Positions 17,914-27,682 are shown, numbered from the stretch's first letter. The stretch: DNA of 56,456 bases from Neisseria wadsworthii 9715 (GCF_000227765.1 NZ_JH165159.1:1522694-1579149); one strand, 5' to 3'. A program made the numbers and translations. The notes: generated by a model from the letters alone, not told the origin.

Positions 17914-17929
17914 TCGGAAGTTTGACTAA

Positions 17930-17986
17930 TGCCTGTCTGAAAAGCTTGAGCTTTAAAGAAGCTTTTCAGACAGGCATTTTATTTTG
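17930..17986. terminator. inverted DUS pair with T-rich tail
   Basis: DUS copies at 17930-17941 and 17965-17976, extended by AAGCTT pairing in the loop arms, followed by TTTTATTTTG. It separates the convergent permease and cation-efflux genes. Confidence 0.8.
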
Positions 17987-18000
17987 CAGGATTCTTTATG

Positions 18001-18900
18001 CTAAGGTTTACTGCATTCTTCATCATCCGCCGGATCATGGTGCACAACCACATCCGCCGCACCATCAAATAAAGCTTTCACTTTGTCCGCTGCCTGCAGG
18101 CCGATATCGTGCGCTTCTTTTAGCGTAATGTTGCCGTCCAAATCCAAATGCATATCCACAAATTTCCTGCCGCCTGCTTCTCGGGTACGCAAATCGTGCA
18201 CGCCTTCCACGCCTTCCACAGATAACGCTGCAGCGCGGATTTGTTCAACGGTTTCGGTCGGCAAAGCTTTATCCATCAATACATTAAAAGCATCTGCCGC
18301 AATGCTCCACGCACTTTTCATCACCCAGGCGGCAATGATTAAACCCACCGCCACGTCCACCCAAAACCAGCCGAATGTTGCCAAAATCAAAGCCAGAATT
18401 GCCGCGCCGTTGGTCAGCAAATCGGTAACATAGTGCAGATGGTCTGCCTCAACCGCACCGGATTGCACCTGCTTCAACACTTTCTTCTGAAAATTCACCA
18501 AAGTCAAGGTACAAATAATGGAAACAACCATCACGGCAATGCCCCAGCCGGTATGCTCCAAAGGCTGGGGCGTAACCATACGGTCGATTGCATTCAAAAT
18601 TAAAAACACGGAAGAACCGCCGATAAAAGCTGCCTGCACCATAGCAGACAAGCCTTCCGCTTTGCCATGGCCGAATTGATGGTCTTCATCGGCAGGCTTG
18701 AGCGAAAAACGCACGGCAATCAGATTGATAATGCTGGCTGCCGAATCGGTTAACGAATCGACCATGCTGGCCAACACGCTTACCGAACCATCGGCAATCC
18801 ACGCAGCCGCCTTGATTATCACCAGGAAAAGGGCGGTGCATACAGAGGCTGTGGTAGCGCGTTTGAGCAATAATTCGCGCTTGGCAGAAGTTGTGTTCAT
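18001..18900 (-). CDS. cation diffusion facilitator (FieF-like) metal exporter
   Basis: A 299-residue CDF protein with six membrane helices. The transport site is seen as DSLTDSA in helix 2 and HLHYVTD in helix 5 (D-x-x-x-D and H-x-x-x-D, the FieF/YiiP tetrad). HQFGHGKAEG is the usual cytoplasmic loop. The soluble C-terminal domain has VEGVHDLRTREAG and ends with a His/Asp/Cys-rich tail (HHDPADDEEC), which could bind metal. Expected cargo is Zn2+ or Fe2+ by proton antiport. Monocistronic. Confidence 0.9.
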   Translation of the reverse strand: MNTTSAKRELLLKRATTASVCTALFLVIIKAAAWIADGSVSVLASMVDSLTDSAASIINLIAVRFSLKPADEDHQFGHGKAEGLSAMVQAAFIGGSSVFLILNAIDRMVTPQPLEHTGWGIAVMVVSIICTLTLVNFQKKVLKQVQSGAVEADHLHYVTDLLTNGAAILALILATFGWFWVDVAVGLIIAAWVMKSAWSIAADAFNVLMDKALPTETVEQIRAAALSVEGVEGVHDLRTREAGGRKFVDMHLDLDGNITLKEAHDIGLQAADKVKALFDGAADVVVHHDPADDEECSKP

Positions 18901-18961
18901 GATGCCTGTCTGAAAATTATGATTATGCCGCTAGTATAGCAGCCAATTAAATAAGTGGCTT

Positions 18962-18997
18962 AAAAAGAACAAAGCCCTTGAACAATCAAGGGCTTTG
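18962..18997 (-). terminator. intrinsic terminator of the tRNA-Ser unit
   Basis: A perfect 12-bp stem (CAAAGCCCTTGA, arms 18970-18981 and 18986-18997) with a 4-base loop, followed on the minus strand by TTCTTTTT. It lies 10 bases after the tRNA 3' end. Confidence 0.88.
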
Positions 18998-19007
18998 TTT
19001 GAATAAC

Positions 19008-19098
<91 letters not shown>

Positions 19099-19122
19099 GG
19101 TTTGTAAAACTTTAATCAAGAT

Positions 19123-19213
<91 letters not shown>

Positions 19214-19293
19214 GTTTCTTGAAAGCGTGGATATTAGCGGAAAACCGACGCTTTGCCAAGCTTTTTTAATGGATGTAAAGTAGCTTTTTGTTT

Positions 19294-20073
19294 TTATTTG
19301 GATTGTTCGTTGCGCAAAAATACCCATTCGTTTTCGTTTGAAGCGGCCGGGTTGAATACATAGCCTTCGTAATCGAAATTTTTCAAACCCTCCGGTTCGG
19401 TAATGCCGTGTTCTGCGGCATAACGCACCATCAGCCCGCGCGCGCGTTTTGCATAAAAACTGATAACTTTGTACTGCCCGTTTTTTTCATCTTTAAACAC
19501 AGGTGTAATCACGCGTGCATTGAGTTTGCGGGTATTTACGGCTTTGAAATATTCTTGCGAAGCCAGATTGATCAAAATATCGGTATCGGCTTGTTGCAGG
19601 GTTTGATTCAGTAAATCGGTAATGCGCTCGCCCCAGAATTCATAAAGGTTTTTACCGCGCGAATTGGCAAACGGCGTGCCCATTTCCAAGCGGTAAGGCT
19701 GCATCAAATCAAGCGGGCGGAGCAGGCCGTAGAGGCCGGAAAGCAGGCGTACATGGTTTTGCAGGTAGTCTATTTCTTTGGGCGCAAGACTTGGCGCGTC
19801 AATGCCTTCATACACGTCACCGTTAAACATAAAAACCACCTGTTTTGCATTTTCCGGAGTGAAAGGCGTGTGCCATGCGGCATTGCGTTCGGCATTGAGC
19901 AGGGCGATTTTATCGGAAACATGCATCAGTGCGGCAATCTCCTGCGGCGCAAGTGTTTTCACTTCTTTCATTAACTCCTCGGCTTGATTCAGCAATTCGG
20001 GTTGTGTGAAATGCTTTATGGGCGAAGGGTCTTTTTCATTCAGGTTTTTAGCGGGAGACAATACGAAAAACAT
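19294..20073 (-). CDS. yaaA: peroxide stress protein YaaA
   Basis: A 259-residue protein of the YaaA/DUF328 family, which limits free iron during H2O2 stress and has a DNA-binding fold in E. coli. The start [13 protein letters not shown], the middle [10 protein letters not shown] and [23 protein letters not shown], and the end ARGLMVRY are diagnostic. The ATG at 20073 is chosen over an in-frame TTG at 20091 because GAAAGAAAG sits at the right distance before it. A single gene on the minus strand. Confidence 0.93.
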   Translation of the reverse strand: MFFVLSPAKNLNEKDPSPIKHFTQPELLNQAEELMKEVKTLAPQEIAALMHVSDKIALLNAERNAAWHTPFTPENAKQVVFMFNGDVYEGIDAPSLAPKEIDYLQNHVRLLSGLYGLLRPLDLMQPYRLEMGTPFANSRGKNLYEFWGERITDLLNQTLQQADTDILINLASQEYFKAVNTRKLNARVITPVFKDEKNGQYKVISFYAKRARGLMVRYAAEHGITEPEGLKNFDYEGYVFNPAASNENEWVFLRNEQSK

Positions 20074-20287
20074 AATGTTACTTTCTTTCAAAGGTAAGAT
20101 GATTGAACTTTAGAGGGTGTTGTGTGGTTTGACAAGGTTGGGAAATATTGTTTTATTTTATCGGGCGGATAAACGGAGCAGATTTAAGGTAAAATATTGC
20201 CGTTTATCTGCCTGTGGCTGTGAAACTTAAATATTGAGTATCAAGTTTCCGGCGATATTTATTTTATTGTTTATGCTGTAACCCGCA

Positions 20288-20848
20288 ATGGCACATCTGA
20301 TTATCTTTAATAAACCCTTTGGCGTTATCTGCCAATTCAGCCCTCATGAAGAACATCAATCGCTGAAAGATTATATTGATGCAAAAGGATTTTATCCGGC
20401 GGGAAGGCTGGATACCGATAGCGAAGGCTTACTTTTGCTGACCGACGACGGGCGTTTGCAGGCCCGGATTGCCGAGCCTAAATTCAAGTTGGAAAAAACA
20501 TATTGGGCGCAAGTGGAAGGCGAGCCGAATCAAGCAAAGCTTGATGTTTTACGTAAAGGCATGGATTTGGGGGATTTTACGGCCAAACCCGCCAAAGTGC
20601 GCGTGATGGAAGCGGAAGAAACGGCACTGCTTTGGCCGCGCAATCCCCCGATAAGGGTGCGTAAAACAGTGCCTGATTTTTGGCTGGAAGTGAAAATTAG
20701 CGAAGGAAAAAACAGGCAAGTGCGCAGGATGACGGCGAAAGCTGGTTATCCTTGCCTGCGCTTGGTGCGCGTGGCGGTGGGCAGGATCAACTTGTTTGAT
20801 GAAAATCTTGATTTAGGTGCTTGGAAGTTTTCAGACAGGCTGCCATAA
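20288..20848 (+). CDS. rluE: 23S rRNA pseudouridine synthase RluE-like (RsuA family)
   Basis: A 186-residue pseudouridine synthase without an S4 domain, as RluE is. The catalytic motif GRLDTDSEGLLLLT places the nucleophile at D42; KTYWAQVEG and the C-terminal GKNRQVRRMTAKAGYPCLRLVRV are family blocks. RluE modifies U2457 in E. coli 23S rRNA; the site here is presumed. The C-terminal residues FSDRLP are encoded by a one-mismatch reverse DUS (20830-20841). alr follows 45 bp downstream, so the two may be co-transcribed. Confidence 0.9.
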   Translation: MAHLIIFNKPFGVICQFSPHEEHQSLKDYIDAKGFYPAGRLDTDSEGLLLLTDDGRLQARIAEPKFKLEKTYWAQVEGEPNQAKLDVLRKGMDLGDFTAKPAKVRVMEAEETALLWPRNPPIRVRKTVPDFWLEVKISEGKNRQVRRMTAKAGYPCLRLVRVAVGRINLFDENLDLGAWKFSDRLP

Positions 20849-20893
20849 TTCGGGCGGCTTTGTTTCATTTTTAATCATTTAAGGAATATTCAA

Positions 20894-21952
20894 ATGCGGC
20901 CATTGCGGGCAGAAATTTATTTAAACCGTTTGCGTGACAATTACCGCACTTTAAAGCAAATCCACGGCGGTAAGCTTTTGGCGGTTTTGAAAGCGGATGC
21001 CTATGGGCATGGCGCGGTGCGGTGCGCTCTGGCGTTGGAAGACTTGGCCGACGGTTTTGCCGTCGCATGTATCGAAGAAGCTTTGGAATTGCGTGAAGCC
21101 GGTGTGGGTAAGCCGATTGTGCTTTTAGAAGGCGTATTTGATACGGCTGAGTATGATTTGGTTGACAAACACGGTTTATGGCCGGTTGTGGGCAGCCAAT
21201 GGCAGCTCGAAGCTTTGTTGAATCATGATTGGAAAGAGCCGGTTAAAGTTTGGCTGAAAATGGATTCGGGCATGCACCGTGCAGGATTTTTCCCGCATAA
21301 TTATGCATCTGCTTATCATACTTTGAAGCAAAGCCCGAAAGTGTCGGATATTGTGAAATTCAGCCATTTTGCCTGCGCCGACGATGCAGACAGCGGTATG
21401 ACGGATATACAAATCGAAACGTTTGACACTGCCTGCCATGGTTTGGAAGGCGAAGAAAGTTTGACCAATTCCGCCGCGATGCTGGCTTATCCGGCGGCGC
21501 GGCGGGATTGGGGGCGTGCGGGGCTTGCTTTATATGGCGTGGATCCGTTTTTGGAACATGATACGCGCATCAAGCCGGTAATGCGTTTATCGACCAAAGT
21601 ATTTGACGAACGGGTTTTACAGCCGCATGAGCCGGTGGGTTATGGTGCCGTTTTCTACACCAAACGCTCAACCCGCGTTGGCCTGATTGCCTGCGGCTAC
21701 GCCGACGGCTATCCGAGACGTGCATCAACCGGCAGTCCTGTTGCGATAAACGGCGTGCGCAGCCGGATTATCGGCTGCGTGTCTATGGACATGATTACCG
21801 TTGACTTGAACGGCACGGATGGCACCATCGGCAGCGAAGTGGAGCTGTGGGGCGATAAGATAGATGTCAACGAAGTGGCGCAGAGCGCGGGCACGATTGC
21901 TTACGAGCTTTTGTGTAACGTGAAGCGCGCTAAGTTTGTTTATATTGATTGA
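20894..21952 (+). CDS. alr: alanine racemase
   Basis: A 352-residue PLP enzyme making D-alanine for peptidoglycan. The PLP lysine is K33 in VLKADAYGHG, the second catalytic base is the tyrosine of PVGYGAVFY (about Y250), and CGYADGYPR plus SMDMITVDL are conserved C-terminal blocks. AAGGAATATTCAA precedes the ATG. It follows rluE on the same strand and ends at a DUS hairpin shared with the convergent uup. Confidence 0.96.
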   Translation: MRPLRAEIYLNRLRDNYRTLKQIHGGKLLAVLKADAYGHGAVRCALALEDLADGFAVACIEEALELREAGVGKPIVLLEGVFDTAEYDLVDKHGLWPVVGSQWQLEALLNHDWKEPVKVWLKMDSGMHRAGFFPHNYASAYHTLKQSPKVSDIVKFSHFACADDADSGMTDIQIETFDTACHGLEGEESLTNSAAMLAYPAARRDWGRAGLALYGVDPFLEHDTRIKPVMRLSTKVFDERVLQPHEPVGYGAVFYTKRSTRVGLIACGYADGYPRRASTGSPVAINGVRSRIIGCVSMDMITVDLNGTDGTIGSEVELWGDKIDVNEVAQSAGTIAYELLCNVKRAKFVYID

Positions 21953-21967
21953 TTATTTTATGGAGAA

Positions 21968-21996
21968 TGCCTGTCTGAAAGCTTTTCAGACAGGCA
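21968..21996. terminator. inverted DUS pair
   Basis: Perfect copies at 21968-21979 and 21985-21996 with the stem extended by AAGC/GCTT. It lies between convergent alr and uup. Confidence 0.8.
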
Positions 21997-22000
21997 TTGT

Positions 22001-23914
22001 TTATTGTTCGATACCGTTTTGTTTGTTTTCCAAAATTTCCCAGCGCTCCAGCTTTTCCAGCAGCAGCATTTCGATTTCTTCCGAACGCGTTTGCAGCTTG
22101 GCGGCTTGTTCGTAATCTTTGAAGATTTCGGGATCGGAAAGCTGCGCGGTTAATTCAGCCTGCTCGGCTTCGAGCGCGGTGATTTCGTCGGGCAGGGCGT
22201 CGAGTTCGCGTTGCTCTTTATAAGAAAGTTTGACCGTGCGGTTTTGTTTGGAGCGGGTATTTTTTTCGGGCTCGGCAGCGGCCGCCGTTTTGGCCGGCGC
22301 GGCTTGAATAACTTCTTCGCGCGCTTTGGCATCGAGATAATCCTGATAGCCTCCAATGTATTCTTTCAGGCGGCCTTCTCCTTCGAAAACAATGCTTTGT
22401 GTAATCACATTATCAAGAAACATCCGGTCGTGGCTCACCAGAAACACCGTGCCTTGATAGTCGCGCAGTAATTCTTCCAACAACTCCTGCGTGTCGATGT
22501 CTAAATCGTTAGTCGGCTCGTCAAGCACCAGAATATTGGCGGGTTTAGTAAACAGCTTGGCGAGCAGCAGGCGGTTGCGCTCGCCGCCGGAAAGCGAAGA
22601 AACCGGGCTTTGGGCGCGTGCAGGGTGGAAAAGAAAATCTTCAAGATAGCTCATCACATGCCGTTTTTTACCGCCGATTTCCACATAATCATTGCCTTGT
22701 CCGAGCGTGTAAAACACGGTGTCGTTTTCGTTGAGCGCGCTTCTGAATTGGTCGAAATAAGCCACTTCCTGTTTGCTGCCCAAGCGGATTTTGCCGTAGG
22801 TCGGCTGCAATTCGCCTAAAATCAGCTTGAGGAAGGTGGTTTTGCCGATGCCGTTCGGGCCGATTAAGCCGATTTTGTCGCCGCGCTGAATCACGGTGGA
22901 AAACGGGTTCATAATTACTTTATCGCCGTAACTGAAGCCTGCGTGTTCCAATTCGGCAATGATTTTGCCGCTTTTCTCGCCGCTGCTGAGTTTGAAATTG
23001 ACTTGGCCTTGCCGCTCGCGGCGCTCGGCACGCTGGCGGCGCAGTTCTTCCAAACGGCGCACGCGGCCTTCGTTGCGGGTGCGGCGCGCTTCGATGCCTT
23101 TGCGTATCCACGCTTCTTCTTGGGCATGAAACTTATCAAACAAGCGGTTGTGCTCGGCTTCTACCGCCAATTCTTGCGCTTTTTTCTCGCTGTATTTGGA
23201 GAAAGAGCCGGGATATGAGCGCAATATGCCGCGATCCAGCTCGACGATGCGGTTGGCGATATTGTCGAGAAAGCGTCGGTCGTGTGTAATCACGATGATG
23301 CTGCCGCTAAATTGCCGGAGCAGGTTTTCCAGCCAGATAATCGCATCTATATCAAGGTGGTTGGTGGGTTCGTCTAAAAGCAGTATGTCCGGTTTTTGCA
23401 CCCATGCCTGCGCCAACGCGACGCGTTTTTTCTGGCCGCCGGAAAGGTTGGCTATGGTTTCGTTTTCAGGCAGGCCTAATTCGCTGACGGTTTGCTTGAT
23501 GGCGGCGTCAAACTGCCAGCCGTCAAGCGTTTCCAATTCGGTTTGCAGGGTATTCAGCTCTTTGAGCAAGGCTTCCGATTGTTCGTTTTCCAAGCGCAGG
23601 CTGACTTGGTGGTAGCGGCGCAATAAGTCGCGCAGATCGCCCAAACCTTCGGCAACCACATCAAACACCGTGGCCGACGCATCGAAAAAACTTTCCTGCG
23701 GCACATACACGGTTTTCAGGCCGTTTTGCACGATCAGCTGCCCGTCATCGGGTTTTTGCACGCCTGCCAAAATTTTCAGCAAAGAAGACTTGCCCGCGCC
23801 GTTGCGCCCGATAAGGCCGACTTTTTCTCCGGCATCGAGCTGGAACGAAGTGTTGGCCAGCAGCGCAACATGGCCGACGGCGAAAAAGCAGTTTTCTAAT
23901 TGCAGAATATTCAT
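22001..23914 (-). CDS. uup: ABC-F family ATPase Uup
   Basis: A 637-residue protein with two ABC domains and no membrane segments. The first Walker A is GRNGAGKSS with signature LSGGQKKRVALAQA; the second is GPNGIGKTT with LSGGERNRLLLAK. A linker rich in Arg/Glu lies between them, and a C-terminal coiled-coil (ALEAEQAELTAQL) binds DNA in E. coli Uup. ABC-F proteins act on the ribosome; Uup also affects transposon excision. The name rests on the C-terminal domain and order of domains. Confidence 0.9.
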   Translation of the reverse strand: MNILQLENCFFAVGHVALLANTSFQLDAGEKVGLIGRNGAGKSSLLKILAGVQKPDDGQLIVQNGLKTVYVPQESFFDASATVFDVVAEGLGDLRDLLRRYHQVSLRLENEQSEALLKELNTLQTELETLDGWQFDAAIKQTVSELGLPENETIANLSGGQKKRVALAQAWVQKPDILLLDEPTNHLDIDAIIWLENLLRQFSGSIIVITHDRRFLDNIANRIVELDRGILRSYPGSFSKYSEKKAQELAVEAEHNRLFDKFHAQEEAWIRKGIEARRTRNEGRVRRLEELRRQRAERRERQGQVNFKLSSGEKSGKIIAELEHAGFSYGDKVIMNPFSTVIQRGDKIGLIGPNGIGKTTFLKLILGELQPTYGKIRLGSKQEVAYFDQFRSALNENDTVFYTLGQGNDYVEIGGKKRHVMSYLEDFLFHPARAQSPVSSLSGGERNRLLLAKLFTKPANILVLDEPTNDLDIDTQELLEELLRDYQGTVFLVSHDRMFLDNVITQSIVFEGEGRLKEYIGGYQDYLDAKAREEVIQAAPAKTAAAAEPEKNTRSKQNRTVKLSYKEQRELDALPDEITALEAEQAELTAQLSDPEIFKDYEQAAKLQTRSEEIEMLLLEKLERWEILENKQNGIEQ

Positions 23915-23944
23915 GATGTTGGGCAGCGAAATAAAACAAAGCGG

Positions 23945-24184
23945 CTATTTTAAGTGAAAGTATCCGCTTGGAACAGTATGACGGATAAACGATTTTTCAG
24001 ACAGGCATAAAAAATCAGGTTTTTTGCTTATCAAAAAACCTGATTGCTTATTGCCTTTTCGGCTGTAAGACCCTTTGCCTTTTTTCGGCTTGTGGATTTT
24101 GGGCTGGAATAAATTGGATTTAACCAGCGCTTTTAAGGCATTGTCTTTGATTTTGCCTTTGTTGATTTCTGTTTTTCTAGGCAT
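23945..24184 (-). CDS. arfA: alternative ribosome-rescue factor ArfA
   Basis: A 79-codon frame whose first 45 residues match Arf[21 protein letters not shown] and [11 protein letters not shown]. ArfA brings RF2 to ribosomes stalled at mRNA 3' ends when tmRNA is insufficient. AAGGA precedes the ATG. Codons 47-58 ([15 protein letters not shown] region) are a perfect 14-bp hairpin followed by a T-run, so the transcript should end before the stop codon and give a protein of about 58 residues, itself subject to tmRNA tagging. The rest of the frame, with a DUS at 23996-24007, is probably rarely translated. This control is known for ArfA in other proteobacteria. Confidence 0.88.
   Translation of the reverse strand: MPRKTEINKGKIKDNALKALVKSNLFQPKIHKPKKGKGSYSRKGNKQSGFLISKKPDFLCLSEKSFIRHTVPSGYFHLK
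24007..24045 (-). terminator. intrinsic terminator inside the arfA reading frame
   Basis: Arms 24013-24026 and 24032-24045 are perfect complements (14 bp, CAGGTTTTTTG core) around a 5-base loop. On the minus strand the stem is followed by TTTTATGCC, giving GATTTTTTA across the stem end. The arfA stop codon lies about 65 bases further on, so transcripts ending here lack a stop codon. Confidence 0.85.
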
Positions 24185-24213
24185 GGATATTCCTTCTTGA
24201 AGTTTTACGGTAG

Positions 24214-24281
24214 ATGCCTGTCTGAATCCTCTTTTTCAGACAGGCATTTGAGTATTATAGCCTAAGTTTTTCAGACAGGCA
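24214..24281. terminator. three DUS copies between thiolase gene and arfA
   Basis: An inverted pair (24214-24225 and 24235-24246) plus a third, reverse copy at 24270-24281 next to the thiolase stop. The pair can form a hairpin that would separate the thiolase transcript from arfA. Confidence 0.7.
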
Positions 24282-24289
24282 TTGCGAGG

Positions 24290-25471
24290 TTATCCGCGTT
24301 CCACCGCTAAAGCCAGCCCCATGCCGCCGCCCACGCATAAAGTGGCAATGCCTTTGCGTTTACCGCTGCGCTGCATTTCGTGCAGCAGGGTTACGAGAAT
24401 GCGGCAGCCGGATGCGCCGATGGGATGGCCCAGCGCAATGGCACCGCCGTTAATATTGGTTTTTTCCGGCGGCAGACCCAATTGCTGCATTACCCCCAAA
24501 GACTGCACGGCAAAGGCTTCGTTGGCTTCAAATAAATCCACGTCTTCGATACGCCAGCCGGCTTTGTTCAGCGTGTGCTTAACCGCATCAACCGGGCCTA
24601 ATCCCATTATTTCCGGCTCGATACCGGTGGCGGCGTAACCACGGATGGTTGCAAGCGGCTTCAGGCCGAGTTCGGCGGCTTTTTCGGCACTCATCACCAT
24701 CACGGCGGCGGCACCGTCGTTGATGCCGGAAGCATTGCCTGCGGTTACTGTGCCGTCTTTTTTGAACGCGGGGCGCAAAGCGGCGAGTTTTTCGGCACTG
24801 CTGCCGGCTTTGATGTATTCGTCGCGCTCAAAGCTGATCGGGTCGCCTTTGCGCTGGGCAATGGACACGGGCACGACTTCTTCATCGAATTTGCCGGCTG
24901 CTTGTGCGGCTGCGGCCTTTTGCTGAGATTGCAGGGCAAATGTGTCTTGCTCTTGGCGGCCGATATTGAGACGTTCGGCGATGTTTTCCGCGGTAATGCC
25001 CATGTGGTAGCGGTTGTAAATATCGGTGAGGCCGTCGAACACCATGCTGTCGGTCAATTCACCGTTACCCATTTTTATGCCGCCGCGCATGTGAATGAAA
25101 TGTGGGCTTTGCGACATAGATTCCTGCCCGCCGGCAATCACGATTTCGGCGTCGCCGCAGGCAACCGCTTGCGCAGCCATTTGCACGGCTTTCAGCCCCG
25201 AACCGCACACCACGTTTACCGTGGTAGCAGGTGTTTTTGCAGGCACCCCGGCCGATATAGCGGCTTGGCGGGCGGGATTTTGACCGATGCCGGTAGTCAG
25301 CACATTGCCCATAATCACTTCGCTCACGGTTTCCGGGGCAACAGCGGTTTGATCCAGCAAGGCTTTGATGACCGCCGCGCCCAAATCGGGGGCTCGTACA
25401 CCGGCAAGGCTGCCCGAAAAGCTGCCGATAGGAGTGCGCTTGGCGGCAACGATGACGATTTCTTTGTTCAT
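24290..25471 (-). CDS. acetyl-CoA C-acetyltransferase (thiolase)
   Basis: A 393-residue biosynthetic/degradative thiolase. The acylated cysteine is C89 in NVVCGSGLKA; the other catalytic blocks are GHPIGASGC and CVGGGMG near the C-terminus. The ATG at 25471 is chosen, because the upstream TTG overlaps the GAAAGG ribosome-binding site. It splits acetoacetyl-CoA into two acetyl-CoA, or the reverse. With the CoA-transferase genes before it on the same strand it completes use of acetoacetate. No polyhydroxybutyrate synthase or reductase gene is in the window. atoB or phaA would be reasonable names. Confidence 0.93.
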   Translation of the reverse strand: MNKEIVIVAAKRTPIGSFSGSLAGVRAPDLGAAVIKALLDQTAVAPETVSEVIMGNVLTTGIGQNPARQAAISAGVPAKTPATTVNVVCGSGLKAVQMAAQAVACGDAEIVIAGGQESMSQSPHFIHMRGGIKMGNGELTDSMVFDGLTDIYNRYHMGITAENIAERLNIGRQEQDTFALQSQQKAAAAQAAGKFDEEVVPVSIAQRKGDPISFERDEYIKAGSSAEKLAALRPAFKKDGTVTAGNASGINDGAAAVMVMSAEKAAELGLKPLATIRGYAATGIEPEIMGLGPVDAVKHTLNKAGWRIEDVDLFEANEAFAVQSLGVMQQLGLPPEKTNINGGAIALGHPIGASGCRILVTLLHEMQRSGKRKGIATLCVGGGMGLALAVERG

Positions 25472-25492
25472 AAGATACAACCTTTCAAACTA

Positions 25493-25530
25493 TGCCTATC
25501 TGAAAAAGTTAAGCGGTTTTCAGACAGGCA
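25493..25530. terminator. inverted DUS pair, one imperfect copy
   Basis: TGCCTATCTGAA (one mismatch) at 25493-25504 and a perfect reverse copy at 25519-25530, between scoB and the thiolase gene. It may attenuate read-through into the thiolase gene. Confidence 0.6.
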
Positions 25531-25535
25531 TATCG

Positions 25536-26165
25536 TTATTGCACAATGGTTACGCCGGTGGCAGCCTGCAACTCTTCAAAGCTCACGCCAACAGCCAGCT
25601 CGACCAGTTTTAATTTGCCTTCAACCACATCCAATACGCCCAAGTCTGTGATGATGCGGTGCACCACTTGTTTGCCGGTTAGCGGCAGATCGCACTGCGG
25701 TTTGATTTTAAATGCGCCGCCTTTGGCGGTGTGCTCCATCAATACAATCACGCGCTGCACGCCGGCCACCAAATCCATTGCGCCGCCCATGCCTTTAACC
25801 ATTTTGCCGGGAATCATCCAATTGGCCAGGTCGCCTTGCTCGGATACTTCCATCGCGCCGAGAATCGCCAGATTGATTTTTCCGCCGCGTATCATGGCGA
25901 AAGATTGGGAGCTGGGGAAAAAGCTGGCGCCGGGTTGGGCGGTAACGGTTTGCTTGCCTGCGTTGATCAGGTCGGGGTCGATTTCTTCTTCGGTGGGGAA
26001 AGCGCCTATGCCCAAGAGGCCGTTTTCAGATTGCAGCATCACGTCCATGCCTTTGGGGATGTAGTTGGCAACCAATGTGGGCAGGCCGATGCCGAGGTTG
26101 ACGTAGAATCCGTCTTGCAGCTCTTTGGCGGCGCGTTGCGCCATTTGTTCTCGTGTCCAAGCCAT
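25536..26165 (-). CDS. scoB: succinyl-CoA:3-oxoacid CoA-transferase, subunit B
   Basis: A 209-residue beta subunit of a class I CoA-transferase. [16 protein letters not shown] (23-37) and the catalytic glutamate E47 in SENGLLGIG are typical; [10 protein letters not shown] follows. With subunit A it moves CoA from succinyl-CoA to acetoacetate. It starts 2 bases after the scoA stop, with GGGAGG in the end of scoA as ribosome-binding site, so the two are translationally coupled. Confidence 0.94.
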   Translation of the reverse strand: MAWTREQMAQRAAKELQDGFYVNLGIGLPTLVANYIPKGMDVMLQSENGLLGIGAFPTEEEIDPDLINAGKQTVTAQPGASFFPSSQSFAMIRGGKINLAILGAMEVSEQGDLANWMIPGKMVKGMGGAMDLVAGVQRVIVLMEHTAKGGAFKIKPQCDLPLTGKQVVHRIITDLGVLDVVEGKLKLVELAVGVSFEELQAATGVTIVQ

Positions 26166-26167
26166 GC

Positions 26168-26866
26168 TTATGCCTCCCTTGTGGTGCGTTGTTCGATGCG
26201 TTTTTCTGGATTTTTGTTAATGATAATTCTATGTACATAAATGCCGGGTAAGTGGATGCAGTCGGGATCCAGCTCGCCGACTTCCACGATTTCTTCTACT
26301 TCCGCTATGGTGATTTTTCCGGCAGAGGCAACATCAGGGTTGAAATTGCGCGCAGTTTTGCGGAAAACAAGATTGCCGGTTTTATCGGCTTTCCAGGCTT
26401 TAACCAGGGAAACATCGGCTGTGAGCGAACGCTCCATCACATATTCCAGCCCGTCGAATTCGCGTGTTTCTTTACCTTCCGCTACTTGTGTGCCTACACC
26501 GGTGCGAGTGTAAAAAGCAGGAATGCCCGCACCGCCTGCACGCAGTTTTTCTGCCAAGGTGCCTTGCGGGGTGAGCTCTACTTCTAGTTCACCCGATAAA
26601 AATTGCCGCTCGAATTCTTTGTTTTCGCCAACATAAGAAGCAATCATTTTTTTGATTTGGTGGCTTTCCAATAAAAGGCCTAGGCCGAAGCCGTCGACGC
26701 CTGCGTTGTTGCTGATGCAGGTGAGACCGCTCACGCCGCTGTCGCGCAGGGCGGTAATCAGCGCTTCCGGGATGCCGCACAAGCCGAAACCGCCCACGGC
26801 GATGGTTTGGCCGTTTGCTACGATATCGTTTAGCGCTGTGGCCGCATCAGGGTAAAGTTTGTTCAT
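26168..26866 (-). CDS. scoA: succinyl-CoA:3-oxoacid CoA-transferase, subunit A
   Basis: A 232-residue alpha subunit. The glycine-rich [13 protein letters not shown] near residue 22 and the [15 protein letters not shown] segment are diagnostic for class I CoA-transferase A subunits. AAGGAG precedes the ATG. The upstream 3-hydroxybutyrate dehydrogenase gene ends 15 bp before. The gene order suggests joint use of acetoacetate released by fumarylacetoacetate hydrolase and of 3-hydroxybutyrate. Confidence 0.94.
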   Translation of the reverse strand: MNKLYPDAATALNDIVANGQTIAVGGFGLCGIPEALITALRDSGVSGLTCISNNAGVDGFGLGLLLESHQIKKMIASYVGENKEFERQFLSGELEVELTPQGTLAEKLRAGGAGIPAFYTRTGVGTQVAEGKETREFDGLEYVMERSLTADVSLVKAWKADKTGNLVFRKTARNFNPDVASAGKITIAEVEEIVEVGELDPDCIHLPGIYVHRIIINKNPEKRIEQRTTREA

Positions 26867-26881
26867 TTTTTCTCCTTATGG

Positions 26882-27682
26882 TTATTTCATAGACCAGCCG
26901 TGGCTGGCAATAAAAGACTGCCCGGTAAATACATTGCTGGGAAAGGCCGCCAAAAATAAGGCAAGCTGAGTGATATCTTCCGTGGTTGTAAACTCACTAT
27001 CAACCGTATTGCCCAGCATAATGTTTTTAACCACTTCTTCTTCACTGATGTTTTTTTCCCGTGCTTGCAGAGGAATTTGCTGCTCGACCAGCGGTGTTTT
27101 GACAAATCCCGGGCAGATAACGTGCGAGCGCACATTATGCGCCGCGCCTTCTTTCGCCAATACACGGTTCAATCCCAGCAGGCCGTGTTTGGCGGTGACA
27201 TAGGGCGCTTTCAGCGGCGAAGCTTCGTGGGAGTGAACGGAGCCCATATAAATGACTGTTCCGCCTTGCTTATCTGCATACATATATTTCAGAGCCGCCC
27301 GCGTGGTGAGGAATGCGCCGTCGAGATGGATGGCCAGCATTTTTTTCCATTCGGCAAAAGATAATTTATCAATCGGGTTGATAATCTGTATGCCGGCGTT
27401 TGACACCAATATGTCTATTCTGCCGAATGCTTGCACCACTTTGGCCGTGCCGGCGTTAACTTGGTTTTCATCGCACACATCCATACCCACGGCGATTGCC
27501 CGCCCTCCTTTGATGGAAATGTGTTCCGCCACCGCTTCGGCTTGCTCAAGGTTTAAATCAGCCACGCCGACATTGGCTCCTGCACGGCCGAACTCTATGG
27601 CCATATCGCGTCCGATACCGCTGGCCGCGCCGGTAATCAGCACGGTTTTGCCTTTTAAATCATATTGGGGAAGGGTAGACAT
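26882..27682 (-). CDS. bdhA: D-3-hydroxybutyrate dehydrogenase (SDR family)
   Basis: A 266-residue short-chain dehydrogenase. The NAD site is TGAASGIG (18-25), NAG lies at 95-97 and the catalytic residues are S148, Y161 and K165 (YVTAK). The C-terminal half, with [16 protein letters not shown] and [10 protein letters not shown], matches 3-hydroxybutyrate dehydrogenases, which interconvert 3-hydroxybutyrate and acetoacetate. GGAGTAATAG precedes the ATG. It leads the scoA-scoB run and links ketone-body use to the tyrosine pathway. Confidence 0.92.
   Translation of the reverse strand: MSTLPQYDLKGKTVLITGAASGIGRDMAIEFGRAGANVGVADLNLEQAEAVAEHISIKGGRAIAVGMDVCDENQVNAGTAKVVQAFGRIDILVSNAGIQIINPIDKLSFAEWKKMLAIHLDGAFLTTRAALKYMYADKQGGTVIYMGSVHSHEASPLKAPYVTAKHGLLGLNRVLAKEGAAHNVRSHVICPGFVKTPLVEQQIPLQAREKNISEEEVVKNIMLGNTVDSEFTTTEDITQLALFLAAFPSNVFTGQSFIASHGWSMK

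Noticed and set aside
24007-24045. The arfA hairpin as an ordinary terminator of uup
   Set aside because: uup ends at 22001, on the same strand but downstream of arfA, so the hairpin cannot serve uup; it lies inside the arfA frame.
25471-27682. A polyhydroxybutyrate synthesis locus
   Set aside because: Thiolase and 3-hydroxybutyrate dehydrogenase are present, but there is no synthase, acetoacetyl-CoA reductase or phasin, and the CoA-transferase pair points to breakdown of ketone bodies.
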